A DNA stretch of 64,000 nt, taken from positions 51,864,707 through 51,928,706 of the forward strand of contig CANTUZ010000006.1 in NCBI GenBank assembly GCA_947846985.1. Direction: 5' to 3'. The position numbers and the translations under genes were made by a program. Source of the DNA: Fratercula arctica. Lineage: Eukaryota > Chordata > Aves > Charadriiformes > Alcidae. Positions 9,901-22,804 of this stretch are shown one piece after another (the first letter of the stretch is position 1; every line of letters begins with the position of its first letter). The notes under the pieces were generated by a model. It worked only from the letters and a program-made list of their open reading frames with translations. It was not told where the DNA came from and did not search any database.

Positions 9901-12900
9901 GGAGTTCACAAACATCCCCGGGGGTGACTCAGCCCAGCGCCGAGGCAGCAGGGGTTGGCGGGGATTTTTGTGAGTGCAGAGGAGGCAGGGGGGGCTTCAC
10001 TCAGGTGCTCGGGCTGGATGATGCTACGGTGGGACGTAGTCCCCAGCATAGAACCATGTCCCTGCGCTGAGATGCTTCACCTAAAAAGCTGCATCAGGGC
10101 AGCAGTGCCCGTGCCGCCTCTCGCCTCAGCAGTGGGGAGCCGGGCAGGATCACTTACGCTGCAGGGAAATCACTTACGCTTGACATTTCGGTGGCAAAGG
10201 CCACCAGCTGTGCCGTGGTGCGGCGGGAGCGGCTTACCCAACCCGGGCCACCAGGAAGGAGCATATCCCGGAGCGGGGTGACAGCTGGCCTCGCCTGGCC
10301 TCGGGGCCATCGTCACCAGGGAGCTGCCTCTCCCCACCCCAGTGACCGGCTGGGTTTTAAACCCAGGAGTGAAGCAGCAGGAACAGAGCCCATCGTTAAT
10401 GAAGCATCGGGCAGCATTGGCCAAGGGCTGAAGGAGCCGGGCAGGAGCTCAGCCAGCATTCCCCCTCCAGCTTGGCAGGTTCGTTACCTGATGCTGGCCC
10501 AGCTACTTTCACTTGATTTCTGCAGCATCAATGAGGATTTGAGCTGGCTGGGGGGTTTTCTAGCCACCCAGCTGACTACTGGCCCAGAGAGCTGGGGGAC
10601 CAGCTGGTTGGTCCCCATCTCTCCCATTCCAGTGGGACAAAACCACCCAAGGATCCTCCTCGCGGCACCCGCAGCTGATCCTTCCTTAAAATCCAGGCTA
10701 CAACGCTCCGGTTTCCAGACCAGCAGCCACATGTCCGGGCCCAACGGGCAGCGAGACCCCAGCTAAGCTGGGAGCCACCCCCCCATGCATGAGCTCTTCA
10801 TGCCATTGGCATCCTCACCTTGGTGCCAGCTGGGGCAGAGGGCAGTGGGGCAGATTTCGTGGAGGACTCGCAGAGGGAGAGGCTCTTCTGGCCCTGCTGG
10901 GAGGTGGCATCGGTGCCGGGGGCCGAGGAGCCACCCTCAGGGGCCACGTCGCGAGAGCCGGTGGACTCGCTGCTGGTGGAGCTGCGGGAGAGCAGCCCCC
11001 GACTATGGTCGGTGCTGACGGAGCAGTGTGTCAGGACGTACTGTTCCTGGATGTAGGAGGGCTGGTAAATCCGCTTCCAGATGTCTCCCCCAGAGACAGG
11101 ATCCGCACCTGCCCGGTGAGTGCACACCCCGTCAGCCCATGGCCCCGACGCTGCCCCCCACCCCAGCCCCGGCCCCACTCACTGCGCTCCGACACCTCCG
11201 TGCCCCCGGCCGAGAGCTCCAGAGAGGCGTCCCCAGACCCCAGGGTGCTCTGGGGCGGCCGGTGGCTCTCCCCGGGACTGGGCATCTCCTCCTGGGAGGG
11301 GAAGGCTGAGCCCCGGGAGCCCCGGTGAGCCCCCTCCTGGCCCTGGTTGGGGGAGAGGGCAGCGCTGTCAGCCCCCCAGCAGGGAGAGAAGCCGGTGGCA
11401 CCAGGAAGGTGCCACCATCCCTGTGCCAGCATGGTGCCGGTCATACCGGTGGGTGCCGGTCGCGGAAGCGGGCGATGCTGTAGAGGACGCAGTAGCTGAC
11501 GAGGCGGTCGCCAGGGTAGAGGGCCGGGAGCTCAGTGGGCGAGAGCAGAGCCTCCATGCTGTCGGGGACATACCAGTCGATGGTGATGTCGCTGACGGCC
11601 GGCTCGATCGCCTTCTTCAGGGACTTTATCAGCTGGGGTGGGGAGAGGAGCCGGTGTCGAACACTGTGGTGGCCCCCATACCCCCCTCGTCCCCACCCAG
11701 GCGTTACCTTGGGCTGCAGCCTCTCAGTTGGGCTCAGGAACTCTGCGCAGCCCCGGCTCACCTTGGCCATGCCCTTCAGCAGCCGCCGGCAGGCCCGCGG
11801 GCCCATGCCGAAGCTGAAACACCTGCGGGAGAGCGCCAGGCGATGAAAGGCCATGGCCGGGCCAGTGCCGGGGCCGGGCGAGCCCCGCGGCAGGGACGGT
11901 CAGGGGTGTCTGACAGCCCGAGCTGCCGCCCTGGCTGCGTGCTGGGCTGGGGCAGCATGGGGGGAGCCGAGCCAGTGGGGCTGGGGGATGCGACGGGTGA
12001 AGGACACCCTCAGGGCTGGTGGAGGCGAGATGTGGGGCTGCAGGAGGAGGAATCGGTAGGAACAGCCCAGGGGACGTGGGGAGCTCTGTGCTCCCGCTGT
12101 GGTGCCAGTGCCGTACCTGACGGTGCTGGCTTGCCTGCGCAGCAGCCGCAGGATCCTGCCCGTGTTGCCGGTGGCCGCGTGGGTGAAGAGGAAGAGCTGT
12201 CGGGGGTATCCGCGGTGCAGGGGCTGTGCCAGTGCCCAGCCCAGGGCCGACAGCAGGTTGGTGCTGCCCGTGGCCACCTGCAGCCCGCCGAGGTGCTCGC
12301 AGGCGCAGCGCAGCGTCTCCTGCCATGGGGACAGCTGGCATCGCGCACGCCCCGAGCTTGCCAGCCCTGGCACCGCGGGGATGGCCGCCCAGGGGGACAG
12401 AGAGGGGCTGGGGGGGCTCCAGGCAGCACTCACATCGCTGCAGAGGCGGCTGGACGCAAAGAGTGGCTTGACGTCATCGCTGAAGCCAGCGATGTTGAGC
12501 AGCGTCCTCGACGGGAGGCTCTTCAGGGCCACCAGCAAAGCCTCCTGGGGGGACAGCAGGGACCGTGCAGGGCGGGCTGAGGACTGGCCACCCAGGGAGC
12601 GTCCCTGGCCCTGTGGCCATGCCTCACCTTGACCTTGTCGAGGTCAGGGCCAGTCACAGTGCCGCTGCGGTCGACGAGGAAGAGGATCTCGCGGGTGACG
12701 CTCTGCAGGTCCCCGGGGACACCCTCGGCCGCCGGGCAGAAGTTCAGCATCAGCACCGGGTTGGGGAAGATGTCTTTGTGGAAACGCTTCTGCACGAAAG
12801 CCACCTGCGAGCCAGGTGGGCCGGGGGCTTTCTCACACCCCCCGGCCCATGCTGAGGTCTCCCTCACCCTCATCCCACCCCCTTCCCCCCCCGGGGCCAG

Positions 12901-15288
12901 TGGTGGCCGTGCCCTGTCACCTGTCTCTCGCCGCTGCCATCCTTCCTGGCAATCCGTGCGTAATCCCGTCGGCTCCGGACGTGTGCCTCGTACTCGGGGT
13001 ACGTCATGGTGCCGTCCTCCATCACCAGGTGGGGGTGGTGGGGCTCTGGGGGGGGGGGGGGCAAGTACAGGTGGGGTTTGGAGCCACTCCGTGCCGCAGG
13101 GGGCTGGGAGATGCTCTGGCTGCTTTTGGGGTGTTGCCCCATCTCCCCCAAGCCCGCGAGGGCAGTGCCCCCCTCACCACAGGGGTAGAGGATGATCTCC
13201 AGGTCCCTGTCGTAGCGGTGGGGCTCAGCCAGGGTGACACGGGTGGTGGTGGCAGAGCTGGCCCAGGGGTCAGCGTCGGCTCGCAGGGCATGGGATGGGC
13301 TCTCCAGCCCTGCAGGGGGGAAGGAGGAGGAGGAGGACGAGGAGGGGCAGCCCCTCGCTCCCCTCCGCCTCAGCTTCCCCCCCAACCCCAGCTCCATGCC
13401 TGTGCCAGACCCTGTGCGGCGGCAGTGGCTGCTCCCTGCCAGCTCTAATGGGATTAACTGGGCCGGCGGCCAGCAGCATGTCCCCAGCGCCCCGCGCCCC
13501 CCCCCCCCCCCCCCATCTTCTCCCCCATCCATCACGTCTTCCCAGGGAAGGAGGCTGCTGGCCCTGAGCTGCCCAAAGCCATGCATGGGGAGACTCTGGG
13601 GGGTCCCAGCCCCACGCCCTGGGCGGGGGGGGGTGGGGAAAGGGCTTCTTTGCAGGCAGGGAGCACAAGAGGATGCCCAGGGAAAGGGGGGGCTGCACAG
13701 AGAGACCGAGGGGACACCATCCCAGGGGATGTCACCCATGTTTCAGATGTTTTGCCCAACCAATCGACATCACCCAAGCCCCCCCCTACCTGCCAGCAAG
13801 CAGGGGCCCTTCACCAGCAGCTCGAAGGCAAACTCATAAGGAAAAGGGTTGCAGGGCCGTCCCCGAAAGACATCCACGCTCTCCATGGGTGCCGCAGGGG
13901 ATGGCTGGCTCCGGGCACTCGGCCCCCCAAAACAGCTGGTGGGGCTGCAAGGGGAGAGGTGGTGATGGCTCCCGCCCCCTCCCCACTCGCCCAGCATCGG
14001 CATCCCCCCCCCCAGGATGGCGGAGACTGAGGAAGCCATGAAAATCACCATAGGGCCAACCTGTCGTCACACAGGCTTGCCAGCTCGCTCTCGGGGGCGG
14101 TGGGGACACGGGGCGCGAGGACGGGGGGCAGAAGGAGGCGCAGGGCCCCCTCTGGCAGCGTGGGCAGCTCCTGTGCCGTGCTGAGGGTGACAGCCAGGCT
14201 CTCTGCCGGGCACAGCCGGCCCATGACGATGACGAAGGTGGAGCGCTCCGCATCTTCATCCAGGACGATGTGGCCTGGGCAGGGCAAGGATGGTGGGGGG
14301 GGTCACTAGGGTGTGAGAGGCTGGGAAGCGGGGCTGTTAATTGCACCAATTGCTCTCAAAGGGGACAACAGAGCGCAGGTGTAAGACGGCCATGCAAAGG
14401 GATGGGTAAAGCCCCAGGAGTGGGAAGGGGAGGCTGAGATTCCAGCCCCAGAGACCCCCCCCAAGGCAGCAGGGTGGCCTGGCAGGGGCTCTCAGCCCCT
14501 CGTATCCCTGCACGCTTTGTCCCTGCTCGTTCCAAGTCTCCCGACCAGGAGAACCCAACAGGACCACCCCCCCCACCGCACTCACCGCCAGCACAGCGGC
14601 GCGGCCGGCCAGGGCTGGGGCCACACTGCAGGCAGCAGTCCTGCGCCCGGTGACGGTTCTGAACCTGGAATGTCACCCGCCGGCTGCCCACCACCGCCTC
14701 GAAGTCAGACACCACCTCCGACTCCTCCAGCGGGTAGATGAAGATGCCTGTGGGTGGGAGAAAGCCCCGAGACAGACCCCAGCACAGACACTGCTGTGGC
14801 GCAGTATGGCCCGTGGCAGCACCACTGCCAGCGATTTCCATGCACGAGAGCGGGGCAACAAACAGGAAGGACCCAGACCCCCCAGGACTGGCCTGGAGGA
14901 GGGCAGGGAGGACGAAATCCCCCTTTTCCTCAGGCACGGGAGTGTTTTTGCCTGGCTTCGCTCTTCTCTTGCCCGCAGGCAATGCTGGTGTCGGCAGAGC
15001 CCCTGCTCCACTGGCCTCTGCCTTTGCTCCCCAAACCGAGCAAGGTTTGGGGGCTGGGACCCGGGTGGACTGGAGGTGGGATGTTCTCCAGCACATGTGC
15101 TTTATGGGGGCCACGCAGGCAGGCCAGGTCCCTGTCAGCCCCCCCTTACCTTCCACGGGCTCTTCGCGGGGGTTGGTGTACACGAGGTGAGCGGTGATGC
15201 TCAGGGAGTACCCGTTGGCACAAGCCTTCACCCTGGAGCTCTTCAGGGGCAGAGGTTCCCAGCAGGAGAGGGTGTAGAGGCCGGGCAT
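6929..15288 (-). CDS. VWA5B2: VWA5B2, von Willebrand factor A domain-containing protein 5B2
   Basis: Twenty-one coding exons in transcript order: 15150-15288, 14586-14747, 14061-14274, 13790-13944, 13178-13309, 12921-13045, 12628-12804, 12434-12544, 12117-12319, 11708-11822, 11447-11632, 11183-11342, 10819-11108, 9467-9692, 9041-9385, 8813-8950, 8609-8728, 8375-8452, 8155-8224, 7828-7951 and 6929-7537. They total 3879 nt, 1292 residues (human about 1242). The start MPGLYTLSCWEPLPL matches human. The order is an N-terminal VIT domain (about 1-140), then a vWA domain with MIDAS-like D354-R-S356-G-T358, then a Ser/Pro-rich linker, and the conserved C-terminus TWATAVALAWLEHRC ... LLRHWDENIKLNML. 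The function is poorly known; family members are cytosolic. The ATG exon seems to start at an acceptor at 15305, so a noncoding first exon lies upstream. The 81-nt intron 9386-9466 and the acceptors at 7951 and 11342 are my least certain borders. Confidence 0.92.
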
Positions 15289-18200
15289 GGTCCCTCTGTG
15301 GGCAGCTGCGGGCAGAGGGGAGGCAGGCGTTGGCCGCTCGGGGACGGGGTCTGCTGGGAAGGGGCCCGTGCACACACACCGCTCCCATCTCCCAGCCCGC
15401 AAGGCAGGGGGCAGGTCCCCAGCCCTCCCCAGCCCAGGGACACTGCTCTGCAGCATCCACGAAACACACAGACTTGGACCCAGGCCCCTGCTTGGACCCC
15501 AGCCCACCCGCACACCAGGTCTGGAGCCACAGGAGTCCCCAGAGAGCTCTTCCACCACAGAGGTAAATAAACCTGGCACTGATGGGCAGCAACACGACTT
15601 CTCCCTGGGCATCAAAATGAGTTCTCCCATGGGCAGCAGCAGTCACACGCAAGCCCCAAGCCCTGGCAGACCAGCAGGGGCTCCCAGACAGGACGGATAG
15701 TGGCCAGCCACACACAGCCCATCTCAGCCACCCCACAGCAGCTCGGTGGCTCCAGAGCCTCCCCAGACCATCTCCTGCCCTGGCTGGGAGGGGAGCGTCT
15801 GCCTCTCCCATCTCCATCCACCCACAGAGGTTACCAGGGTAATTTGTGAAGAGCGAGAAGCCCACAGCGTAACTAGGACAAAACAGCGAGCAGTGTTTGC
15901 TGGGGGTTTAATGATTAACAACAAGGTCAGTGCTGCACTGAAGAGGGGCACAGAGGGGGAGAGCCCCGCTCGGGGGATGATGCTCTCTGCCGCCGGGTGA
16001 GAAGCGCTCTGCCCAGGGATGGACGCGTCCGGCATCCCACCCTTCAGCAGCAGTTGCAGGAAGAGAGGTGGCCAGGGATGCCTTCCAGCCTGGCACCAAC
16101 CCACTCCATTCCTCTCCTCCCCTTGGAAAAACCACCTGGGAGCGGCATCCCGAATGACTGGCCAGAGCCAAGGCTTCTCTCTAACATCTCCCCACACCCT
16201 GCCATCAAATATTTGTGTAAAATATTCGGTCCGGCCTCTCCGTGGATAGTGTGCCTGGGTCCCTTTCCAGGTGTGGGTATGCACCGCCGCGCTGTGTCCC
16301 CTGCCCGCCCCCAGGGCGAAATGCCTGTGTCCCACCGTGTGCCCATGCTGCAGCGAGCAACCTGCTGGGGGCAAGGACAAGGCCAGGTACAAGTGAACCA
16401 TCTGGTCCCCCCTGCTCCAGTGTCCTTCGTCCCAGGAACAGCTCGTATGAGCACCAGTAACAGGAGGCTCGGGGTGCCCTCAGCAGGTCACAGGGTGCCT
16501 CTCCCAGAGCATCCCTGGAAGCAGAGCAGGGCTGTATCCTCGGAGGCACACCAGGAGTGAGCCTGCAGCTGGCACAAGGCAGAGAGCCCCCGAGAACCAC
16601 AAAAGTGCATTAGCGACGTGGCTACATCCCAGGAACATAAGTCCATTACGCCAGAGAGGAGCTGTTTATCTGCTCAATTGGCATCACGTAGCCACTCCTG
16701 CCATCTCCAGTTCTTCATCCCCATGTGCAGGATGCTGTGCACCCTGCTGAGCCCCCCAAAGCACTTTCCCATCACACAGGGTGGCACAGGGTCCCTGCAC
16801 AGCCGGGTCTTCCTCCACACCGGCCGTGCCACCACCAGGAACACCATCAGCCGGGTCCTGCCCTGACCACAGTGCCCAGCCAGGCCCTGGGGACCGGGAG
16901 TCCCCTGGCCCAGCCGCATGGAGTCATTAAAGATGGATTTCACCCAAAGCCCTCCATTTGTTCCCAAGGCACCCGGCTTAGTGCTCAGCAACGCGCCTGC
17001 TATTTGCGGTGCTGCCCATTGGCCGGGGCACCGCCAGCTTGTTTACCAGGGACTTACCAGAGAAGCCGTCCTGGCTGCTTTTTATCACTTCTCTTTACAT
17101 TTACCCTCGCAGAGTAAACAGGTCCCATCTGGCCCTGCTGCGCACTGTGCTGCCTGCTCTAAGCCCCGCGGTAATGAATAAAACCAGACCCAATGGTCCT
17201 CACCCTGGCCTCTGCATCCTCTTCCCCTGGGGCAGCAAACTGTCCCCAGGTGCCAGCGTGGCATCACCAACAGGTCCCCTCCTCATCCCCAGCATGGGCA
17301 CCAGTGCCTTCCCAGCCCCCTCCTCTTCCTCCCATCCCACCCACTGCCCACAGGAGCTGGTTTAACCAGCAGCACCCTCAATACGGAGGGGGCTGCAGCA
17401 GGAGCAGGGCTGGGGAGAACAGAAAGCCCTCAGGGAAGGCAAGAAGGAGACAGCCCTTCTCTAGGTCAGAATAACTTAACATTTCTCGCCCGTGGGCAGG
17501 TTGAGTTTTCTGGCGCAGCTGCTGCAGGAAGGCAGGTGCCCGAGCCCGGCAGACCCTCCATAGCTGCCTGCAAAGTTGTCAGAGTTTCACCCCCTGCCCC
17601 ATGGCAGGGTCCTGGGGAAGGATGGGGCCGGCACAGGCAAACCCAGAGGAAATTTCCACTGGTGGGAGATGCACAGCCCAGCACAAGAGGAGCATGGAAG
17701 GAGAGGAGCCCAAGCCTCAGTGGCAGCACTGGGAGTGAGGAGGCATCGCCATCCCCCCACCTCCCCTCCCTGTGGGACCCCCGCATGGTGCCGCTGGGAC
17801 GGGGCACAGGTGAGCAGGATCCGTCCCAGCTCCTGGAGCAGGCAGGAGGCCACGGAGGCGGGAGGTGACAGCTCAGTGCCTATGGGGCATGACACTTCGC
17901 AGAGACCCCATTGAGGAGGGGCGCAGGGGAAAGGGATTTCCCCGGCAGCTGCAGGTGAAAGGGACGGGGAGAGGGGCTGTCCCCCCAGAGCCTCCGGAGG
18001 GCCCGCGGTGCTGTCCCCTGCCTGTCCCCGCTGCCTTTGCTAGGAAGTCAGACCAGAGCGCAGAGACCGCTGCACACACACACGTGTGCATGCATGATGC
18101 ACACATGCCCCGGCACATGCACCGTGGCCAGGACCTGAGCTGCTCTCCCCTCCCCAGAGCTGCTACAACCCCTGGAAGACCCCAGCCCCACGCCAGAGAA

Positions 18201-19624
18201 TGGGAGTTACTTGCCCTCGATGCACTCTAATACAGGCACCCCCCTCAAAAAAATATCCCAGCCCGCCCCCGGGCCCCCCATGAAACAGGCACGTCCTGGC
18301 AGGGCTGCCCCGCAAAAGGGTCCCGCTGCTCCTGCGGCCACCGGACACTCGTGGCATGGGCCCGGGACCGGTGGCCGATGCCCGGGGGCACGTTCCCAGC
18401 AGTTCTTCCCGCCGGAGGGTGATTTCAGCACTTTTGTGGCCTTGCTGCCTCATCTTCCCCCCCGCCACGCCGGGCTGCGACCCTGGGGCCCCCAGGAAGC
18501 CCAGGGTACCCGCAGGGTCCCGGGCCCCAGACTGCCCCCGCCCGGCCCTTACCTGGAGGAGGATGAGGATGACACAGGGGCTGCAGGCTCGGCTCGGCAC
18601 CCGCCGGGTCCCTGCCCTCGGCAGAGCTCTCTGTCCCGGGAGGGGATTCCCTGACGCTCGGGTAGGGGGCTGCGGTACCCGGGGGGGTGAGCGGATCCGT
18701 CCCCGCCTCTCCCTGCTGCAGGCTCCCTCTGTGGCACCGGCTCCTTCACCGCCCTCGCTCCATCCCTCTCCCTGTGCCAGCCGCGGAGCCGCTCCAAGCC
18801 CAGCCTCATTAAAGAGACACACGCCCCGGCACCGCCGCCCAGGGTGGGCGGGGGGGAGGCTCCCACGGGGGGCGCTGGGGCCTCAGGGGACAGCCAGAGC
18901 CCTCGCAGGATGACGGGCACCAGCCAAGAGCAGAGCCCACCACTCTCGGCTGCTCTGCACCCACAGCGTGGCGATGTCCAGACAGATTTGGGTGCTGGTG
19001 GGACCCCCAGGGTGATGCTGCAGCACCCACAAACACGGGCTTTGGCTACCTGGGACACCCAGCCACCCCCCGGGCCCCCCAAACAAAGCACAGGGTAAAA
19101 CGCAACCCCCTGTGAGCCGGCTGAACTCTCCAGCGCAAATACTGCCGTGGGACAAGTGTCACAACCAGATTGGCTAGGAAAGGTCTGAGGTCTTAGCTGC
19201 CCTGAGCCCCCAAAAAAGAACGAGGCACAGGAGGATGCTGAGCATCCGCCCCAAACCCAGGCATCCTGGGGTCCCACCAGGGCCATCCCCGTCAGCATCC
19301 AGGTGCTGCAGTGAAATCCTCATCCCCCAAGAGCAGAAAAGAGGGGGGACTGGGGGAGAGCCCAGCCTCTGGGTAACAAGTGTGACAACAAGCCCCCTTG
19401 GGGAGGATGCAGATGGTCAGGAAATCCCAGCAAAGCCAGGACACATCTGCTGGCAGGGAGATCTCCCAACCCCAGGTGTGCTGGGAATCCCTCAGCCACC
19501 ACTACTGGCCCGGCATTTCCAAGGGGAATGGAGAAAACAATCAAATTTGGGGCTAATCCCTGCCCTGCCTCTCCCAGGCAGCTCCTTCACTGTGCTATAG
19601 ATAGGGCTCTGCTGCTGCCACTCT

Positions 19625-19631
19625 TTTTATA
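19625..19631 (-). promoter_or_regulatory. Candidate TATA box upstream of VWA5B2
   Basis: TATAAAA on the minus strand, flanked by GC-rich sequence (gagcGGGCGGGG just upstream in that orientation, an Sp1-type GC box). A start would fall near 19,600 on the minus strand, about 4.3 kb before the VWA5B2 start codon. It is placed well for an alternative or tissue-specific promoter but is only a motif match. Confidence 0.3.
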
Positions 19632-21165
19632 GAGCGGGCGGGGGGAGCCCCCACCTTCCCCCGCACCGCAAACCCCACCGCCGCAGCTGCACCGAACCCG
19701 AAGCCAGCCCGGCACCAACGGGGCCCAAGGAGCCGGCAGCGCTGGTGGGCCAGCGGTCCCTGCTCCTCGCAGGCCATTTTGGCCACTCCGGCACCGGAGT
19801 GAGGGGGCCCAGCAGAGCAGCATCTCCCCCCCACATCTCACCTCTCAGCTGACCCATGGACCACTACAGCTTCGGCTCCTTGGCACAAGGTGACGGCAGG
19901 AGCAAAGGAGGAAAATCTGGGCGGAAGATGCACTTTGCTGTACACAGTAGCGTGGTGGGTCCCCCCCCAACCCCTTACCCTGCGCTTCACACAACACAAT
20001 TGTCTGGCAGAGGCGCTCCGCATGTCCCCGGGGTGCCCGCAGGAGCAGGCTGAGCCATTCCCTCACACCACCCCTCCCTGGGCGGCGTGGGCAGAGGAGA
20101 GCTAAAGCGTGCAGCTGCTCTCCTTCCCTGTCATGTATGACCGCAGGAGAAGGATGATAACCCATATATCACCCCCACACACACAGACGCCGGCTCTGCA
20201 AGCTGCTGGAGGCACGGTGCGCACCGCAGCACTTCCACACAGCCTGCGGCACGCGCAGGGCTCCCGCTCCCACCCTCACCGCAAGCACCGCAGCCGCTCC
20301 CAGCCCCAGAAAAAAAACACAACCGCAAGCTTTGATTTTTCTTTGAGATATTGTTTCTAGGCCAAGAAGAGGCAAAGAAAAGCTTCCAAATGCGAGCGCT
20401 GGCTCAGTACCACCAGCAGGGGCTCAGCCAGCCCCCAGCATCAGACACTGCCCCCACGTTACAGCGAGCATCACACGACCACAGCATCACAGCGCCGGGG
20501 AGGCAGCCAAGCCCCCCCCAGCCCCCCAGGCAGCCCCAGGGAGACGCAGACAGGCTCCATCCTGCTCCATACAGCGCTCACACCAGCATCAGACAGCAGG
20601 CACATGTGTCCCCGCGCTGCACCGTCACCATTTCCCTACGGCAGCTCGTCGTAGCCACAAATAAACCCGCAGCGAGCTCAGCATGGCGTTAAATCCTGCA
20701 AGCACAGGCCCAGCTCAGCTCAGTGGCTCTGCTAAGCACCCCAAGAACCCCACACAACCCCCACCAGAAGCTGCCCTGCCACCCAAGAGCCTGCTCACAA
20801 TCTGGATATTTATCCCCAAATCACCTGAACCTCATCCAGGGTTAATTGAGATGAATTATCACCCACAGAAAGGGCTGGCTGGAGGGAGCACAGGCCACAA
20901 AGTTCTTACAGACACTCTCAGGTCCCGAGTCACCGACAAGCCCCATGAATTTAGTGCTGTGGGAGGAAATAACCTGAAGCCCGATGAGATCCCGGCTGGT
21001 GTGGGGCTGGGGGTGACCGTGCTCAATGCAGCTGCAGCCCCTCAGACGCAGCTGCGAAGCCGGGGGGGCTCTGCCCACAGGGAGCGGGGCAAGGGCATCC
21101 TGCTGAGCTGTCTGCTGCTCGTTAACCAGCAGGGATTCAGCAAGATGCCGAGGACAGGTAGCCAG

Positions 21166-21191
21166 GGAGGAGGAGGAGGAGGAGGAGGGGG
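21166..21191. repeat. GGA trinucleotide repeat
   Basis: About eight GGA units run in an otherwise unique context. The purine-only strand could form triplex or G-quadruplex structures. No gene overlaps it. Confidence 0.8.
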
Positions 21192-21711
21192 TTGCCTGGT
21201 CAAAATCAGTCACACATTGGTTCAACCTGTGCAATATTGCGCTGCCCAGCTGCAGGGACTCACGGCAGGGCTAGGGTGGGGGGGAGCCGCAGGAGATGAA
21301 GCATCGGTAGAGGGAGGAGAGGGATGGCTCATGGGGACACCAGGACCCCCGGGGAAAGGAGCTGGGAGAGCCGCCAGCGCTCGTCCTGCCCAGACTTGAT
21401 GGAACCCCCCCCCGGGATGCTGGTGCAGGCAGCGCCGGCACACGCGCTGGGCGCTGCCGGGTTTCCTTCCCGCAGCCCAAAATAGCCCAAAACAGCAGGG
21501 CCTCGCAGCTGTGGGGCTCTCGCAGCAGCACCCTGGGGCTCGCTTGGCAGCTGGAAGCGAAACTCCGTGGGTTTGGGGAACCTGAAACTCCCCCACCCCG
21601 GGGCCTGCCCCGCTGTGCAGGGTCTTCCAGGGGGGCTGCGGCCCTTGGGATCAGCTTGGGGCAGCAGCAATTTGGGGCTCAGCAGCAGTTTTGGGTTCCG
21701 CAGCCTAGCGG

Positions 21712-22250
21712 TGTTACCAAAATCTGTAGCGAGACTACCACTCTCCAAAAGAGGTTTGTAGCTTAGAAAGCTGATGCTAGTTTATTTCCAGCGCCAGGTG
21801 CACGGGGGATCTCTCCTCCTGACATGGACCCCCACCAGAACTCTCCATGCAATTTTTACGCACACTATTAGTACTTCCCACCTCTATTTGATTGGTTATT
21901 AATTTCCACGCGATTACATCACCGAGTCACAGCTCCTGCGCACGCTCGAGGGAAGGGTCTGCACCTGGGCGAGGGTCTCCTCGACCTGCGGGCGGGATTT
22001 TCAGCATTATCATGAAGGTCGTGTGGCTCAGGGCCCTGAAGGCTTTTCCCTTTCCTGCCGAGTCGGCTGAGCTTCTCAAAACAACATAGATTAGGGCCAT
22101 CCTCAAGGTCCTGGTGGTCGACGTGCCTCCTTGGAGAACGATACAATGCTCGCCCCCCTCCACGAGGCATTCTCTTCGTTAGCGCAAGCTTGATAAATTC
22201 AAGGACAGCCTCCTTGTTATCCGCAAGAACGTATAGAGTTAATAATAACA
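21712..22250 (-). mobile_element. Solo-LTR-like element of an endogenous retrovirus
   Basis: Read on the minus strand, the segment starts TGTTAT (22250) and ends GTAACA (21712), giving the TG...CA ends and short inverted terminal repeat typical of LTRs. Inside, in the correct order, are a CCAAT box (about 21891-21895) and an AATAAA signal (21781-21786) followed by a short R/U5-like tail. Length 539 bp is normal for a solo LTR. No gag, pol or env coding sequence adjoins it. The flanking 4-6 bp do not show a clear target-site duplication, so the exact ends are provisional. Base composition is more AT-rich than both neighbours. Confidence 0.6.
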
Positions 22251-22479
22251 TCTCAAGGATATGCTTTGCTAACGGGGTGGTGGTGGGGGGGTGTCCCACC
22301 AGCTTGGCCTGTCCCTGGCCATTTGGGATCCCTACCCACGGGCAAAGATGGGGTACGCGGGGGGCTGGAATTCCCCACACCCCCCCGAACTGAAGGGATG
22401 GAGCTGGGAGAAGAGGATAGGGCTTGCCCCCAGAAAAATTATATTGGGGGGGGTGATGCGGGAAGGAAGAAGAGGGGAA

Positions 22480-22670
22480 GGCCGGGGGGGGGCGGGCGGG
22501 GATGGCCGGGCGGCTGCTTCCCTCTAGCGGGGAGCGGCGGGGGGGCTTGGACGAGCCCCCCCGCCGCTCCCCGCTAGAGGGAAGCAGCCGCCCGGCCATG
22601 GTTGTCCCGTTCCCCCCCCCCGGTGCCGCCCCGTCCGGGAGGAACGAGCTTCCGGAGCGGCGGCGGAGAG
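22480..22670 (+). promoter_or_regulatory. CpG-rich putative promoter and 5' noncoding exon of the YqaJ-type gene
   Basis: A dense CpG segment ends in a good splice donor (GAGAG/GTGAGG at 22670/22671). A matching polypyrimidine tract and CAG acceptor precede 23200, 23 nt before the nuclease start codon. This suggests a noncoding first exon here and a 529-nt intron (22671-23199). An upstream ATG at 22598 would read out of frame across this junction and overlap the main ORF. Transcription is inferred, not shown. Confidence 0.45.
22502..22599. repeat. Perfect 46-bp inverted repeat with 6-nt spacer
   Basis: The arms 22502-22547 and 22554-22599 are exact reverse complements, separated by TGGACG. 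Each arm begins ATGGCCGGGCGG and carries a central CTCTAGCGGGGAG. Both strands therefore read nearly the same peptide. It is very GC-rich and would form a cruciform in DNA or a long RNA hairpin if transcribed. It may be natural, a foldback mobile-element relic, or a sequencing or assembly foldback. Confidence 0.9.
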
Positions 22671-22804
22671 GTGAGGGGGGGGCTCCGGGCTTTGACACAT
22701 TTTGGGGGGGGGGAAATGGTGTCCCCCCGCCCGGTGCGGCGCATCCCTACCGAGGTGGCGCCCCGGGGAGACGACACATGACCCCGCTGTCCGTTCCCCC
22801 CCCC

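Larger units (their letters stand above)
15305..21711. other. Upstream flank and 5' noncoding region of VWA5B2; no protein gene seen
   Basis: The stretch is GC-rich on the left and becomes more mixed after 16 kb. An acceptor at 15306-15307 implies a spliced 5' UTR, and a CpG-rich stretch at about 18.2-18.8 kb has a good minus-strand donor next to 18548, a candidate first noncoding exon. Open frames here have no recognisable domains and are low in complexity. Short CA runs lie near 18,075 and 20,176. I see no RNA gene. Confidence 0.4.

Noticed and set aside
11120..12580. 486-codon plus-strand open frame
   Set aside because: It is antisense to well-supported VWA5B2 exons and is a by-product of GC-rich codons; no domain is visible.
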